A DNA stretch of 64,000 nucleotides from Novispirillum itersonii subsp. itersonii ATCC 12639 (GCF_000381985.1 NZ_KB907340.1:1-64000), one strand, 5' to 3'. Positions 43,852 through 53,151 are shown, counted from the first letter of the stretch. The notes: a model not told the origin generated them from the sequence alone. Translations and numbers: made by a program.

Positions 43852-45200
43852 GCCTGCATCTGCGCCTGTTCGGGACCCCGATGCCAGTCCGGCGGCTGGC
43901 CCCGCGTGGTCTGCTCGGTCGGTCCCTGCTGATTCTGGTCACCCCGATGGTGCTGCTGCAGGTGGTCACGGCGATCATCTTTTACGACCGCCACTGGGAT
44001 ACCGTTGCCCGGCGACTGGCGGAAGGTATTGTCGGTGATGTCGCCACGGTGATGGAGCTGATGACCCGGTTCCCCGATCCAGAAGAGCGGGACTGGATTT
44101 TCACACTGGCCCGAACCCAGATGGGGCTGGCGATCAGCCTGTCAGAAGGGGCGATTCTGCCCAATATGCAATATGACCAGCCGGACTATGACATGGTCTC
44201 GGTGGTCGAACAGCTTTTGCAGGACCGGATCGAGCGCCCGGTGGTGATCGACGGCGGCCTGTTTGACCGCATCATTCTGGTCCGGGTCCAGCTTTCCACC
44301 GCTGTCATGACCATCGAAATACCGGCCAAGCGCCTGTACAGCTCAACAACCTATATTTTTGTGCTGTGGATGGTCGGCACCTCGCTGGTACTGATCGGGA
44401 TTGCCACCCTGTTCCTGACCAATCAGGTCCGTTCCATCCGACGGCTGGCTGACAGTGCCGAACGCTTCGGCAAAGGGCAGGACGTTCCCCCGATCAAGGA
44501 AGAAGGGGCGCGGGAAGTCCGGCAGGCGGCGCACGCCTTCAACGTCATGCGGGAAAGAATCCAGCGTCAGATCGCCCAGCGGACGGAAATGCTGGCCGGG
44601 GTGTCCCACGATCTGCGGACTCCGCTGACCCGGATGAAGCTGCAGCTGGCGATGATGCCGGACTCCCCTGACGCCAGTGATCTGCAGGATGATGTCTCAG
44701 AGATGGAACGGATGGTCGAAGGCTATCTGGCCTTTGCCCGTGGGGAAGGAACCGAGGCGGTGGTGGAGACGGATCTGACCGATCTGGTGGACCAGCTGGC
44801 CGGGCGGTTCCGCCGCACCCATCCCGGATTGCAGATCCGGGGGGTCAATATTCCGCCACTGATTCTACCCCTCCGTCCGACGGCGGTGGAACGGGCTTTG
44901 TCCAATCTTCTGGGCAACGCAGCCCGCTATGGCAAAACAGTCCGCCTCAGCCTGCGCAAACGGGCGAACTGGGTGGATCTGGTGGTGGAGGATGACGGCC
45001 CCGGCATTCCCGAAAACCGGCGGGAGGATGTGTTCCGCGCCTTCTGGCGGGCCGAGGCTTCCCGCAACAGCCAGACCGGCGGCATCGGACTGGGCCTGAC
45101 CATCGCCCGGGATGTCGCCCGTGTTCACGGCGGCGATATCCTGCTGGGAGACAGCAAGGCGCTGGGCGGACTGGAAGCCACCCTGCGCCTGCCACTGTAG
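43836..45200 (+). CDS. Sensor histidine kinase, EnvZ-like
   Basis: A 454-residue inner-membrane kinase. Two membrane helices (about 24-50 and 170-192) flank a short periplasmic domain. HAMP and dimerisation segments follow, then the phospho-acceptor His at about residue 258 in GVSHDLRTPLTRMKLQL. The ATP-binding domain has NLLGNAARYG, DDGPGIP and GGIGLGLTIARD. It is the partner of the preceding response regulator, five bases upstream. The sensed signal is not evident from the sequence. Confidence 0.93.
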   Translation: MARLTRLHLRLFGTPMPVRRLAPRGLLGRSLLILVTPMVLLQVVTAIIFYDRHWDTVARRLAEGIVGDVATVMELMTRFPDPEERDWIFTLARTQMGLAISLSEGAILPNMQYDQPDYDMVSVVEQLLQDRIERPVVIDGGLFDRIILVRVQLSTAVMTIEIPAKRLYSSTTYIFVLWMVGTSLVLIGIATLFLTNQVRSIRRLADSAERFGKGQDVPPIKEEGAREVRQAAHAFNVMRERIQRQIAQRTEMLAGVSHDLRTPLTRMKLQLAMMPDSPDASDLQDDVSEMERMVEGYLAFARGEGTEAVVETDLTDLVDQLAGRFRRTHPGLQIRGVNIPPLILPLRPTAVERALSNLLGNAARYGKTVRLSLRKRANWVDLVVEDDGPGIPENRREDVFRAFWRAEASRNSQTGGIGLGLTIARDVARVHGGDILLGDSKALGGLEATLRLPL

Positions 45201-45258
45201 CCGCTATTAAAGAAGGTGGTGCGGTTTTCGGTTGCCCCTCAGCCCCCGTGTGCGGGCC

Positions 45259-46527
45259 TCAGGACGGTGCCCCCACCAGCTTCAAAGCCCGACGGAACGT
45301 GCTGACAGAATGATTCGGCAGCGGGACAAACGGCTTGCAAGCCTTCCGGCAATTCCTCTTCAAATGGGTCACCGCCTCGTGACTGACACAGGTCACCGGG
45401 CAAAACACCACATCCGCGCAGGACACCGCCCCGGCCAGACGGGGGCATCCATCATCCAGTCCGCCGTCATGGTGAACAAAAACGCCGTTGCAGGCTTTTA
45501 CCACATCCTCCAGATGCCGGGCCGCATGACCAATGCCGCCAACGTACAGAATTTGCCGCCGGGCCAGATCAACCCCTTCCGTCACCTCCCCGCTGCCTGA
45601 GCGGTTCGCCGCCAGCAGATCGGCCGGAGCCGCCCGCCGGGCCTCCTGCCAGCGCAGCTCGGCATCCGCCAGACGCTGTTCCAGCCCCCGGCGGTCCGCC
45701 TCATCCTTCTGGCGCTGCTCCTGCATCTGCTCCAGACGGCGCTGTGCCGCATCCAGGGCGCGGGTCAGACTGTCTTTCTCTGCCTGTGCCTGCCGCACGG
45801 ACTGTTGTGCCGCCGTCAAAGCCGAACCGCTTTCCAGTTCAGCGAGGCGCTCCGCCAGCTGATCAGCCCGACGACGCTGGATTTCGCCGACCGACGCGTC
45901 CCGGCGGGCGGCGTCACGTTCCTGCCGGACCACCGTCAGATCTGCCCGCAGGCGGGTAAGCTCAGCACTCAGGTCAGCGACCTGACGCTCCAGCCCCGCC
46001 GTGCGCTGTAGATCGCTGCGCTGCGCCGCACCGGACAGATGCGACAGCATATGGACCTCACCATAAACCCGCTCCCGCAGGGCCTGGCAGTCCAGTGGAT
46101 GCGTCATCAGCGCCCAGTATGCACCGGGAATATCGCCGCTGTTGCGGGCATCTGCCCACAGGCGGGCCAGTCCGGCCTCATCCCCGGTCCGGGTGATCCG
46201 CGATACGGTGGCGGCATGGCGCTTATCCAGAAGACGCGCAACCGTCTTCCCCAGCACTTTGTTCTCTGACGCCAGATGCACGATCGCCCCATGCAGGCGG
46301 TAATCCGAGGCATCCGGCGGCAGGGCCAGCCCGACCTTAATCGCCAGTTTGCGCAGGTCTGCCAGTGTCAGGCAGGTCCCGATAACACTGCACAGCCAGC
46401 GGCTGGGCACTTCATCCAGCCGCTTACGCCGGGCCGCAGACGACAGCCCCTGAGGAGGCAGGGACGACAACGGCAGGGACGGCGACACCAAGGCGGGCGG
46501 CAGGGACAGGGCGTGCGATGCACACAT
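45259..46527 (-). CDS. DUF2325 domain protein with coiled coil
   Basis: A 422-residue protein. Residues 35-160 form a helical N-domain (LADLRKLAIKVGLALPPDASDYRLHGAIVHL). A long coiled coil (about 165-310) is rich in Arg, Glu, Gln and Ala. The C-terminal DUF2325 domain has ILYVGGIGHAARHLEDVVKACNGVFVHHDGGLDD, then CADVVFCPVTCVSHEAVTHLKRNCRK. The conserved His, Cys and Lys could form a metal or nucleotide site, but the domain has no established function. It follows the 223-residue protein by 10 bases in a leftward pair that reads from a Fur/Mur-like palindrome. Confidence 0.87.
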   Translation of the reverse strand: MCASHALSLPPALVSPSLPLSSLPPQGLSSAARRKRLDEVPSRWLCSVIGTCLTLADLRKLAIKVGLALPPDASDYRLHGAIVHLASENKVLGKTVARLLDKRHAATVSRITRTGDEAGLARLWADARNSGDIPGAYWALMTHPLDCQALRERVYGEVHMLSHLSGAAQRSDLQRTAGLERQVADLSAELTRLRADLTVVRQERDAARRDASVGEIQRRRADQLAERLAELESGSALTAAQQSVRQAQAEKDSLTRALDAAQRRLEQMQEQRQKDEADRRGLEQRLADAELRWQEARRAAPADLLAANRSGSGEVTEGVDLARRQILYVGGIGHAARHLEDVVKACNGVFVHHDGGLDDGCPRLAGAVSCADVVFCPVTCVSHEAVTHLKRNCRKACKPFVPLPNHSVSTFRRALKLVGAPS

Positions 46528-46536
46528 GATCAGACC

Positions 46537-47208
46537 TCACTCTGCGGCGTAAAACAGGGGGGAGGATACGGTGTCAGAGGCAACATCAGGCACGCCCCGA
46601 CGCTGGACATTGACCCGCGCCTCATCAAGAAGACCGCGAACCTGCTGGATGGTATCGCTGGCCGCAGCCAGATCCTGCAGGATCCACCGGTTCCCCCAGA
46701 CCCCGCCCCAGCGGTCCTCAAACCCGCTGCTGACCCCTTCTGCCGCCACTTCCAATGCCAGCAGCATCCGCTCCAGAGCCCGGATCCGGTCTGCCGGTGA
46801 CAGCAGATCAAGAAAAGCCATCCGCACGCGGACAACCGTCCGCAAAACACCGCCTGCCCCTTCCAGCGGGGCGGTCATTGCCCGCAGCAGCAGGCGTTCC
46901 GCCAGTGGCCCCGGCACATAGCCCGAATCCCCCTGCTGTGGCACTGCCGGACGCAGCCCGCCAGAGCGAACCAGCCCCTGCACCAGATGCCAGACCACAT
47001 CCGCACAGGGCAGAGCAGGCAGATCCAGCGTTTCCAGCGCCGCGGCCAGATCCTGCGCCGTCACTTCACCCCGCCGCGCCATCCCGAGAGCCATCAGAAC
47101 AATCAGGTCCGGAGCCCATCCGGCGGCAGATCCGACTCGCGGGGCACCACTGCCCAGCCACAACGGAGGGGCGACAGTCTGCCCATCATAAAGATCCTGT
47201 ATCGACAT
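46537..47208 (-). CDS. Unrecognised protein upstream of the DUF2325 gene
   Basis: A 223-residue protein; I chose the ATG complementary to 47206-47208 (MSIQDLYDGQTV), because the longer frame to 47364 would run through the palindrome at 47240-47260. A predicted helix-rich N-domain (DLIVLMALGMARRGEVTAQDLAAALETLDLP...CADVVWHLVQGLVRSG) suggests a winged-helix or PadR-like shape. The rest has Leu-rich helices (VVRVRMAFLDLLSPADRIRALERMLLALE). I do not recognise a family. Position and spacing make it a partner of the DUF2325 protein. Confidence 0.7.
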   Translation of the reverse strand: MSIQDLYDGQTVAPPLWLGSGAPRVGSAAGWAPDLIVLMALGMARRGEVTAQDLAAALETLDLPALPCADVVWHLVQGLVRSGGLRPAVPQQGDSGYVPGPLAERLLLRAMTAPLEGAGGVLRTVVRVRMAFLDLLSPADRIRALERMLLALEVAAEGVSSGFEDRWGGVWGNRWILQDLAAASDTIQQVRGLLDEARVNVQRRGVPDVASDTVSSPLFYAAE

Positions 47209-47755
47209 TGCGGTTCTCCCGGGCCTGACCCAGACCGATAATTGCAAATGACTTGCAATTGCATATCGTGTTTTTGCCGACCCGGCAAGGAGGAACCGAT
47301 GACCAAAGACAGAACCTTGACCACAGCCCCCGAAGAGCGCAGCATGACTCTGACCTCTGATCACTGCGTTCCCCTGCCATAGCGGACTGACGGTTCTTCC
47401 GCAGGCCGTTGCGGCGCAGGGATTTGCCTCTGAATGATGCCGGTCACAGCACAGCCCCGCGACTCCGGTCTAAAACCCCCGGATGGTCGCTGTGTTCTCT
47501 TCCCCAGCTTTCCGTTGATTTTTCACGGTTTCGCCACAGTTGCCCGGTTGTTTCGCCACGATCCGCAGGCAGTGTCGCCCCATCGGCAGCACCGCATAGC
47601 GGCTCCGGCTCTTCCGGCCCCTGACAGCGGTAATACCGGTCAACCCTTGCGAAGGATTCGCATCGACCCAATATCTCACCAGCGGGCCGCCATTTCTGTG
47701 CAGTCCGCCTCCCACTCACCCCTGGCCCCCCTCCCCCAGACCAAGAGGTGACATC
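47209..47755. other. Intergenic region between divergent genes
   Basis: About 550 bases between the leftward DUF2325 pair and the rightward small gene. It holds the palindrome at 47240-47260 and T/A-rich sequence near it. Open frames in the rest have no ribosome site and no recognisable protein features, so I call none. Confidence 0.5.
47240..47260. promoter_or_regulatory. Fur/Mur-like palindrome upstream of the DUF2325 pair
   Basis: AATTGCAA and TTGCAATT are perfect 8-bp arms around ATGAC, 32 bases before the leftward start. The TTGCAAATGAC core resembles iron- or manganese-responsive Fur/Mur operators of alphaproteobacteria (TGCAAAT-like half sites). Metal control of this operon is therefore a good guess, not proven. 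Confidence 0.55.
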
Positions 47756-48028
47756 ATGTCCGACGTTCTGACCCCGATCCGCCCCGCCGCCCTGCGAGCA
47801 ACCCCGCGTCCCGGAATCCGCCGCAGTGTTGCTCATGTTCCGGCCCCGGTGCTGCGCCCGCTCCCCCAGAAGCGGGTTGCTCCGGCCCCGGACCTGACGC
47901 TGGATGACCTGCTGTCTGACCCGCTGGTCCAGCTGGTGATGGAACGTGATGGTGTTGGCCCCGAAGAGGCCCGTGCCGCCTTCCGCGCCGTGATGCCGTC
48001 TTCCTCAGCGCTCTCCGCCTGCTGCTGA
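47756..48028 (+). CDS. Small protein of unknown function (90 residues)
   Basis: The ATG at 47756 follows AGAGGTG. The N-terminal half is Pro/Arg/Ala-rich and probably disordered. The C-terminal half (LTLDDLLSDPLVQLVMERDGVGPEEARAAFRAVM) is a predicted helical element of a type seen in short alphaproteobacterial proteins. It ends with CC. The stop is in the loop of GCCTG-CTGCTGAA-CAGGC. It is transcribed away from the DUF2325 pair across the intergenic region and stands before the six-haem cytochrome gene. No function is assigned. Confidence 0.6.
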   Translation: MSDVLTPIRPAALRATPRPGIRRSVAHVPAPVLRPLPQKRVAPAPDLTLDDLLSDPLVQLVMERDGVGPEEARAAFRAVMPSSSALSACC

Positions 48029-48204
48029 ACAGGCAGAACACTCTCTCCCCATCCCTTCCCGCGCTATTTATCCTCAGCCTGCGTCATTACAGTATCCCTT
48101 GCTTTTACTCAGGATATTCAGCACCCTAAATGCACACGCAGAAGGGTTGGATTAGGGAAGGCACAACCCCTGCGAACACCACAGGAGAGTGGGGGAGAGT
48201 GTTT

Positions 48205-51200
48205 ATGTCTATCTGTACTCCTGACGCCCGAACCGGGCGGCCAGCAGGGCGTGCTTTGCGTGCCCTGCTGAAATCGTTAACACTGATGACGGGCCTGCTT
48301 GGTCCCGCCCTGCTCAGCACCCCGGCTGCCGCAGCGCAGCCGACAGCCCCTGACTTTCAGGCGGCGCAGTTCTGTACCGGGCCGAATGCCGCCAAAAATG
48401 CGGGGGAACCGGTCTGGAAGACCTTGTGCTATGACGGCAAGGTCACCCTGCAGAACTATAATTCCCTCGACAGCATCGGCCGTCGTCTGGTCTCCGGCCT
48501 CGCGTGGCGGGCCGTGCAGGATCTGACCGGGATGCAGGATCCCTTACAAAGCGGTCAGCTGTACGGTGGCGATCAGATGGCAGGGGTGATCCTGTTCCTG
48601 CTCGCCGGGGGGCATCTGGGCTGGGCCCACGATGTCGCCAGCTTCAGCGAAGATATCCGTATGACCGGCCCGGTTTTTCAGGGGCAGGGTTTTGACACCC
48701 ACCAGCGGGTACGGGTGTTCTATTCTGACGCCGTGGTCAAATGGCTGCAGAACGGCCGCAAAGGCGACATTCCCGATGGGGCAATGATCGTCAAGCAGAT
48801 GTATGGCTCTGACCCGCTGGACACCACCTACGGCGCCGACCGCACCGCCGGGTGGGCCATCATGGTGCGCAACAGCAAGGCCAGTCATGACGGCTGGATG
48901 TGGCAGCTTATTTTCCTGCCCAAGGGCCCGCCGTTCAATGCGCCGACCCTGTTTTCCTACGCCCAGCCGGGGGATAACTTCTGCCTGAGCTGTCACGCCG
49001 CCGCAGACAACAAGCAGGTGACGTTCTCAAGCCTGCAAAACCTGCAGGGGGCCGCGCAGCAGTACAGCTGGATCTTTCAGGTTCAGCCCGGCGTCTTCGC
49101 CACCCCACAGGCCCCGACCCCGACCCCGCCGTCGCCGCCGTCGCTGACCCCTGCGGGACAGTCGCTGTTCTCTAAGACCCTGAGCCAGATGCAGGCCGCC
49201 GGTCTGAAGACCGCGGCGGACACGTCCGGCCTGAACGGCAAGACCCTGCCTGACCGCCTTGGCACCCTGCGCGGTGACTTTGACCGGTATCTCGGCCTCA
49301 GCGAGGCGGACCGCCATACCCGCCTGAAGACGCTCCTGGCCCAGTCCCCGGAGCTGAAGGACCTGACCGGCCAGATGCAGGGGGGGCAGATTCCGTCCTA
49401 CCTGCTGCCGCTGGTTGACAAGCTGATCGGCGATATCGGCCTGCTGCTGAAGGGTGAAATCGGCCCGGCCCTGAACAATGTGGTCGAACTGTATCTGCGG
49501 GCGATCCTTGAAGGGACACCCGTTCCCCCACTGCCCGAACCGAACCCGGCCATCACGACAGCCTTCCCGAAGACCCCGACCCTGCCGAAGTCGCAGGCGG
49601 ACATGGCCTGGCTGCCGCTGGACTTCATCTTCTCCCACACGCCGGCGCTGCCGGCAAAACTGCCGGAAAACGTCTGTAAGGCCCATCAGGGGGCGGATGG
49701 GGCAGTCCCCTTCCCGACCACCTCGTTGCTGGCCGCCAGCGGCAATGCCGCCAAGACCGGACCGCGCAACACCAGCACCAAAATGGTCGATTGCCGTGAT
49801 GTCTACGTCACGTCCGACAACTGTAACGGCTGCCACTGGAGTTACGTGCTGCAGAACAACGCCCAGCCGTCGATGACCACCATCGATCAGGCGGGGGTTG
49901 ACCCGAAAGATCCGTCCAAGACCAAGATGTGGGACATTTCCCCCTATGGGGAATGGAGCGCGTCGATGATGGGGCTGGCGGGCCGTGACCCGATCTTCCA
50001 TGCCCAGATCGCCTGGGAAGCCAAGCGCCACCCGGATCTGGCCGATCAGGCCGGAAACTTCTGTACCCGTTGCCATCAGGCCGGAGCCCAGCGCCAGTTC
50101 CATCTTGATAACGGGCAGGATGCCGCAGAAAACCTGCCGGTGATCTTCCCCCCGGATCAGAAGCCGAAGGGGCCGCTGTTCTCCACAGCCTACACCTATC
50201 TTGAACCGAAACAGACGATTGATGCCGCCACCAAGTACGGGGCTCTGGCCCGTGACGGGGTGACCTGCACCATCTGCCACCAGATTGAAGCCGACGGACT
50301 GGGGACGGAAGCGTCTTTCACCGGCAACTTCAAATACCCGGATCATCCGGGGCTGGTTTACGGGCCGTTCGCGACCGAAGACATCAAACCCTATCTGATG
50401 GAACAGGCCATCGGCGTCAAACCGGTGCATGGCCCGCAGATGAAGGATTCGGCCCTGTGCGGATCCTGCCACACCGTCATCACCCCGGTGGTGACCGAAC
50501 ATCAAACCGCCAACAAAGAATACCGGACCGCCTATGAGCAATCGACTTTTGTCGAGTGGCTGAACAGCTCGTTCTCAGGCCGGACCGGCACACAGGGCCA
50601 GAGCTGTCAGGATTGCCACATGCCGTCGCGTCTGCCGGATGATCCGGTTGACGGCACAGCCAAGCCCCTTACGGAAATCATTGCCAACGTTGAAACCGCG
50701 TGGCTGCCCCCGCTGGACAACCGGGCCCCGGATGCCGCGATCACCCCGGAACCGAAGAAAGATTTCCGCCGTCATACCCTGCTGGGCCTGAACCTGTATG
50801 CCAACATGATGTTCCAGCAGTTCCCGAACCTGCTGGGCAACAGCAGCCAGCCGCTGGGCCGTGTGCCCAACGGGCAGCCGGCGCTGGTGCTGGCACAGAA
50901 GGAAATCATGACCTTCGCCGAAAAGATGACCGTCGATGTCGGCGTAAAATCCGGCGGTACGGTCAGCGGCGGCAACGCCTATGACGTGACTGTGGTCAAC
51001 AAGACCGGCCACAAGTTCCCGTCCGGGGTCGGCTTCCGCCGGGCCTACATCCTGTTTGAAGCCAAGGATGCCGCAGGTAATGTTCTGTGGGCTTCGGGAC
51101 GCACCAATGCGGCCGGTCAGCTGACCGACCAGAACGGTGTGGTGCTGGAAAACGAAACCACCTCTGACCCGCTGAAGATCCTGACCGGCGATCCGCTGAT

Positions 51201-51699
51201 CACCGGCCAGAATCAGGCCTATCTGTTCGAAGAGCGGATTGCCACCCCGGTGAAGGGGCTGCAGGCGGCCAAGGGCCCGCAGGAACCTGACCTGCGGACC
51301 ATGCGTCTGACCACCTCGTTCCTTGAGGTGGCCTATGAGGCCAAGGATACCCGCCTGCTGCCGAAGGGCTGGTCCCCGACCGGCCCCTATGCAGACATCA
51401 CCCGGCCGTGGCTGCTTGATGTGCAGAAGGCCCGGCACGTTCCGCTGCCGGTCGGCGATGACCCGGCCAGCCGCACCATCCGCTATGTGGTGCCGTCTGC
51501 TGCCGGTTCTGTCGCCACCGTCACCGCGACGGTCTATTACCAGTCGATCCCGCCGTACTATCTGCAGGAACGCTGGGAATACGACACCCCGGAAGCCCAG
51601 CGCCTGTACTACATGGTCGCCCACCTCAACACGGAAGGAACCCCGATTGAGGGCTGGCGTCTGCCGCTGGTGTCCGCATCCCTGACCACAGGCCGTTAA
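48205..51699 (+). CDS. Exported six-haem cytochrome with P460-like N-terminal domain
   Basis: A 1164-residue protein starting at ATG 48205 (GGGGGAGAG upstream). Residues 1-45 are a signal peptide ending TPAAAAQP. Six CxxCH haem motifs start near residues 259 (CLSCH), 540 (CNGCH), 620 (CTRCH), 688 (CTICH), 752 (CGSCH) and 801 (CQDCH). Residues about 60-265 resemble a cytochrome P460 domain (HQRVRVFYSDAVVKWL, GAMIVKQMYGS, DGWMWQ, ending at the first haem motif). The middle (330-470) is helical and haem-free; the last 300 residues are a beta-rich tail (VTVVNKTGHKFPSG). It is monocistronic with a strong terminator. A periplasmic redox or electron-transfer role is likely; P460 relatives oxidise hydroxylamine or bind NO. 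Confidence 0.88.
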   Translation: MSICTPDARTGRPAGRALRALLKSLTLMTGLLGPALLSTPAAAAQPTAPDFQAAQFCTGPNAAKNAGEPVWKTLCYDGKVTLQNYNSLDSIGRRLVSGLAWRAVQDLTGMQDPLQSGQLYGGDQMAGVILFLLAGGHLGWAHDVASFSEDIRMTGPVFQGQGFDTHQRVRVFYSDAVVKWLQNGRKGDIPDGAMIVKQMYGSDPLDTTYGADRTAGWAIMVRNSKASHDGWMWQLIFLPKGPPFNAPTLFSYAQPGDNFCLSCHAAADNKQVTFSSLQNLQGAAQQYSWIFQVQPGVFATPQAPTPTPPSPPSLTPAGQSLFSKTLSQMQAAGLKTAADTSGLNGKTLPDRLGTLRGDFDRYLGLSEADRHTRLKTLLAQSPELKDLTGQMQGGQIPSYLLPLVDKLIGDIGLLLKGEIGPALNNVVELYLRAILEGTPVPPLPEPNPAITTAFPKTPTLPKSQADMAWLPLDFIFSHTPALPAKLPENVCKAHQGADGAVPFPTTSLLAASGNAAKTGPRNTSTKMVDCRDVYVTSDNCNGCHWSYVLQNNAQPSMTTIDQAGVDPKDPSKTKMWDISPYGEWSASMMGLAGRDPIFHAQIAWEAKRHPDLADQAGNFCTRCHQAGAQRQFHLDNGQDAAENLPVIFPPDQKPKGPLFSTAYTYLEPKQTIDAATKYGALARDGVTCTICHQIEADGLGTEASFTGNFKYPDHPGLVYGPFATEDIKPYLMEQAIGVKPVHGPQMKDSALCGSCHTVITPVVTEHQTANKEYRTAYEQSTFVEWLNSSFSGRTGTQGQSCQDCHMPSRLPDDPVDGTAKPLTEIIANVETAWLPPLDNRAPDAAITPEPKKDFRRHTLLGLNLYANMMFQQFPNLLGNSSQPLGRVPNGQPALVLAQKEIMTFAEKMTVDVGVKSGGTVSGGNAYDVTVVNKTGHKFPSGVGFRRAYILFEAKDAAGNVLWASGRTNAAGQLTDQNGVVLENETTSDPLKILTGDPLITGQNQAYLFEERIATPVKGLQAAKGPQEPDLRTMRLTTSFLEVAYEAKDTRLLPKGWSPTGPYADITRPWLLDVQKARHVPLPVGDDPASRTIRYVVPSAAGSVATVTATVYYQSIPPYYLQERWEYDTPEAQRLYYMVAHLNTEGTPIEGWRLPLVSASLTTGR

Positions 51700-51725
51700 G
51701 GCCATATTCCTGAACACTCCTGAAG

Positions 51726-51761
51726 GGGAGCCTCCGCCGGTGCGGAGGCTCCCTTTTCTTT
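51726..51761 (+). terminator. Strong Rho-independent terminator after the cytochrome gene
   Basis: GGGAGCCTCCGC and GCGGAGGCTCCC form a perfect 12-bp stem around CGGTT-like loop bases, then TTTTCTTT. Confidence 0.93.
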
Positions 51762-51787
51762 GGACTGATCCCGGCTATAGTCAGGGC

Positions 51788-52462
51788 ATGCTGCATGTCA
51801 TCATCCCCACCCTGAACGCCGGAACGGGACTGACCCGGCTGCTACCAGCCCTGCACAAAGGCGGGGTGGCGCAGATCTGGGTGGCGGACGGCGGGTCAGA
51901 CGATGCGACCCTTGCCAGTGCCGGGCACTGTGGAGCCCGGATTCTCTCTTGCCCACCCGGGCGGGGCAGACAGTTGAGTGCCGGAGCCGAGGCTGCCCTG
52001 CAGGCCGGGGCCGGCTGGCTGCTGTTCCTGCATGCTGACAGCACACTGCCGGAGGGATGGGCCGACCTGCTGACCGATCACCGCCTCCGCTTTCCCGGCC
52101 ATGCCGCCGCCTTTGCCCTACGCTTTGACGACCCTCACCCACTGGCCACCGTGATCGCCGGGGCCGCCACCCTGCGCAGCCGCTGGCTGGGGCTGCCGTG
52201 GGGGGATCAGGGGCTGTTCCTCTCGGCCTCCCTGTATCGGGCCGTCGGAGGGTACCGCCCCCTGCCCCTGATGGAGGATGTCGATCTGGTCCGGCGGATC
52301 GGCCGCCGTCAACTGCGCCTGCTGCCTGCCGCCCTGACCACCGGGGCGGACCGGTACCGCCGTGATGGCTGGATCCGCCGCCCCCTGAAAAATGCGGCCC
52401 TGCTGCTGCGCTATGCTTTGGGGGAAGACCCGCGCACTCTGGCGGACCGGTACCGCCGATGA
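51788..52462 (+). CDS. GT2 glycosyltransferase, TIGR04283 type
   Basis: A 224-residue family 2 glycosyltransferase. Marks are LHVIIPTLNAGTGLTRLLPAL, then VADGGSDDATLA, GRGRQLSAGAEAA, FLHADSTLP and MEDVDLVRRIGR. These are the features of the TIGR04283 group, named for a suspected role in arsenosugar synthesis, but most members have no tested function. No membrane segment is evident. It overlaps the next gene by four bases (ATGA); that gene belongs to the usual partner group. Confidence 0.88.
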   Translation: MLHVIIPTLNAGTGLTRLLPALHKGGVAQIWVADGGSDDATLASAGHCGARILSCPPGRGRQLSAGAEAALQAGAGWLLFLHADSTLPEGWADLLTDHRLRFPGHAAAFALRFDDPHPLATVIAGAATLRSRWLGLPWGDQGLFLSASLYRAVGGYRPLPLMEDVDLVRRIGRRQLRLLPAALTTGADRYRRDGWIRRPLKNAALLLRYALGEDPRTLADRYRR

Positions 52463-53028
52463 ACGACACCCCGAGCCTGATCCTGTTTGGCAGACGCCCC
52501 CGCTATGGGGCGGGAAAATCTCGGCTGGCCCGACGCATCGGGGCTTTGGCCGCCCTGCGGTTTCAGCAAGGGCAACTGACAGTCCTGCTGCACCGGTTCA
52601 GCCGGGACCGGCGCTGGATCACCCGGCTATGCCTGACCCCGACCCCGGAGTCGCTGCGCCTGCCTTCCGGCCTGCCCTGCCATCGGGTCCCGCAGGGGCG
52701 GGGGGATCTGGGGCAGCGGATGCTGCACGCCCTGCGCACAGCCCCGGGTCGGGGGCCGGTGGTGCTGATCGGCACGGATATCCCCGCAGTCACCCCGGAT
52801 CACATCGCCGCCGCCCTGCGCGCCTTGCGTCAGGCCGATCTGGTCTTTGGCCCGGCAGAGGATGGCGGATACTGGCTGATCGGCTGGTCACGCCGCCGCC
52901 CCCTGCCCCCACAGGCCCTGCGCGGGGTCCGCTGGTCTACACCGCAGGCCCTGACCGACAGCCTGCACAGTCTGGGGCCGCATCTGCGGATCGCCCGGGG
53001 GGCAATCCTTCCCGATGTGGATTTTTAA
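52459..53028 (+). CDS. DUF2064/TIGR04282 glycosyltransferase-like protein
   Basis: A 189-residue protein with a nucleotidyltransferase-like fold: LILFGRRPRYGAGKSRLARRIG near the N-terminus, QGRGDLGQRMLHAL, VLIGTDIPAVTPDHIAAAL and the LVFGPAEDGGYWLIG motif. This is the TIGR04282 pattern. It pairs with the preceding TIGR04283-type gene, with which it is often adjacent or fused. No arsenic methyltransferase or radical SAM gene is nearby, so an arsenosugar role is uncertain here. Confidence 0.88.
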   Translation: MNDTPSLILFGRRPRYGAGKSRLARRIGALAALRFQQGQLTVLLHRFSRDRRWITRLCLTPTPESLRLPSGLPCHRVPQGRGDLGQRMLHALRTAPGRGPVVLIGTDIPAVTPDHIAAALRALRQADLVFGPAEDGGYWLIGWSRRRPLPPQALRGVRWSTPQALTDSLHSLGPHLRIARGAILPDVDF

Positions 53029-53151
53029 GCCGCATAAAGAAGTCATAAAAATCCGGCCCCAGAACCGTATCGATCCTTAACGGTCAGCGGCGCGACAGTG
53101 CCTCCGTAGAGCCGGGACAGACCTCCCGGCATTTGACGATGGAGGGACCCC
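53029..53151 (+). promoter_or_regulatory. Upstream region of the kdp operon
   Basis: It begins with an AT-rich stretch containing CATAAA twice (period 12), a possible KdpE target. A hairpin GCCGGGA-CAGACC-TCCCGGC lies at 53111-53130, and GGAGGG precedes the first small frame. Binding by KdpE is inferred from position only. Confidence 0.45.

Noticed and set aside
47434-47751. 105-codon plus-strand frame in the intergenic region
   Set aside because: Composition of noncoding GC-rich DNA and no ribosome site; not supported as a gene.
49027-50541. 504-codon minus-strand frame inside the cytochrome gene
   Set aside because: Antisense shadow: His/Gln/Arg/Gly-rich composition, while the plus frame has six haem motifs.
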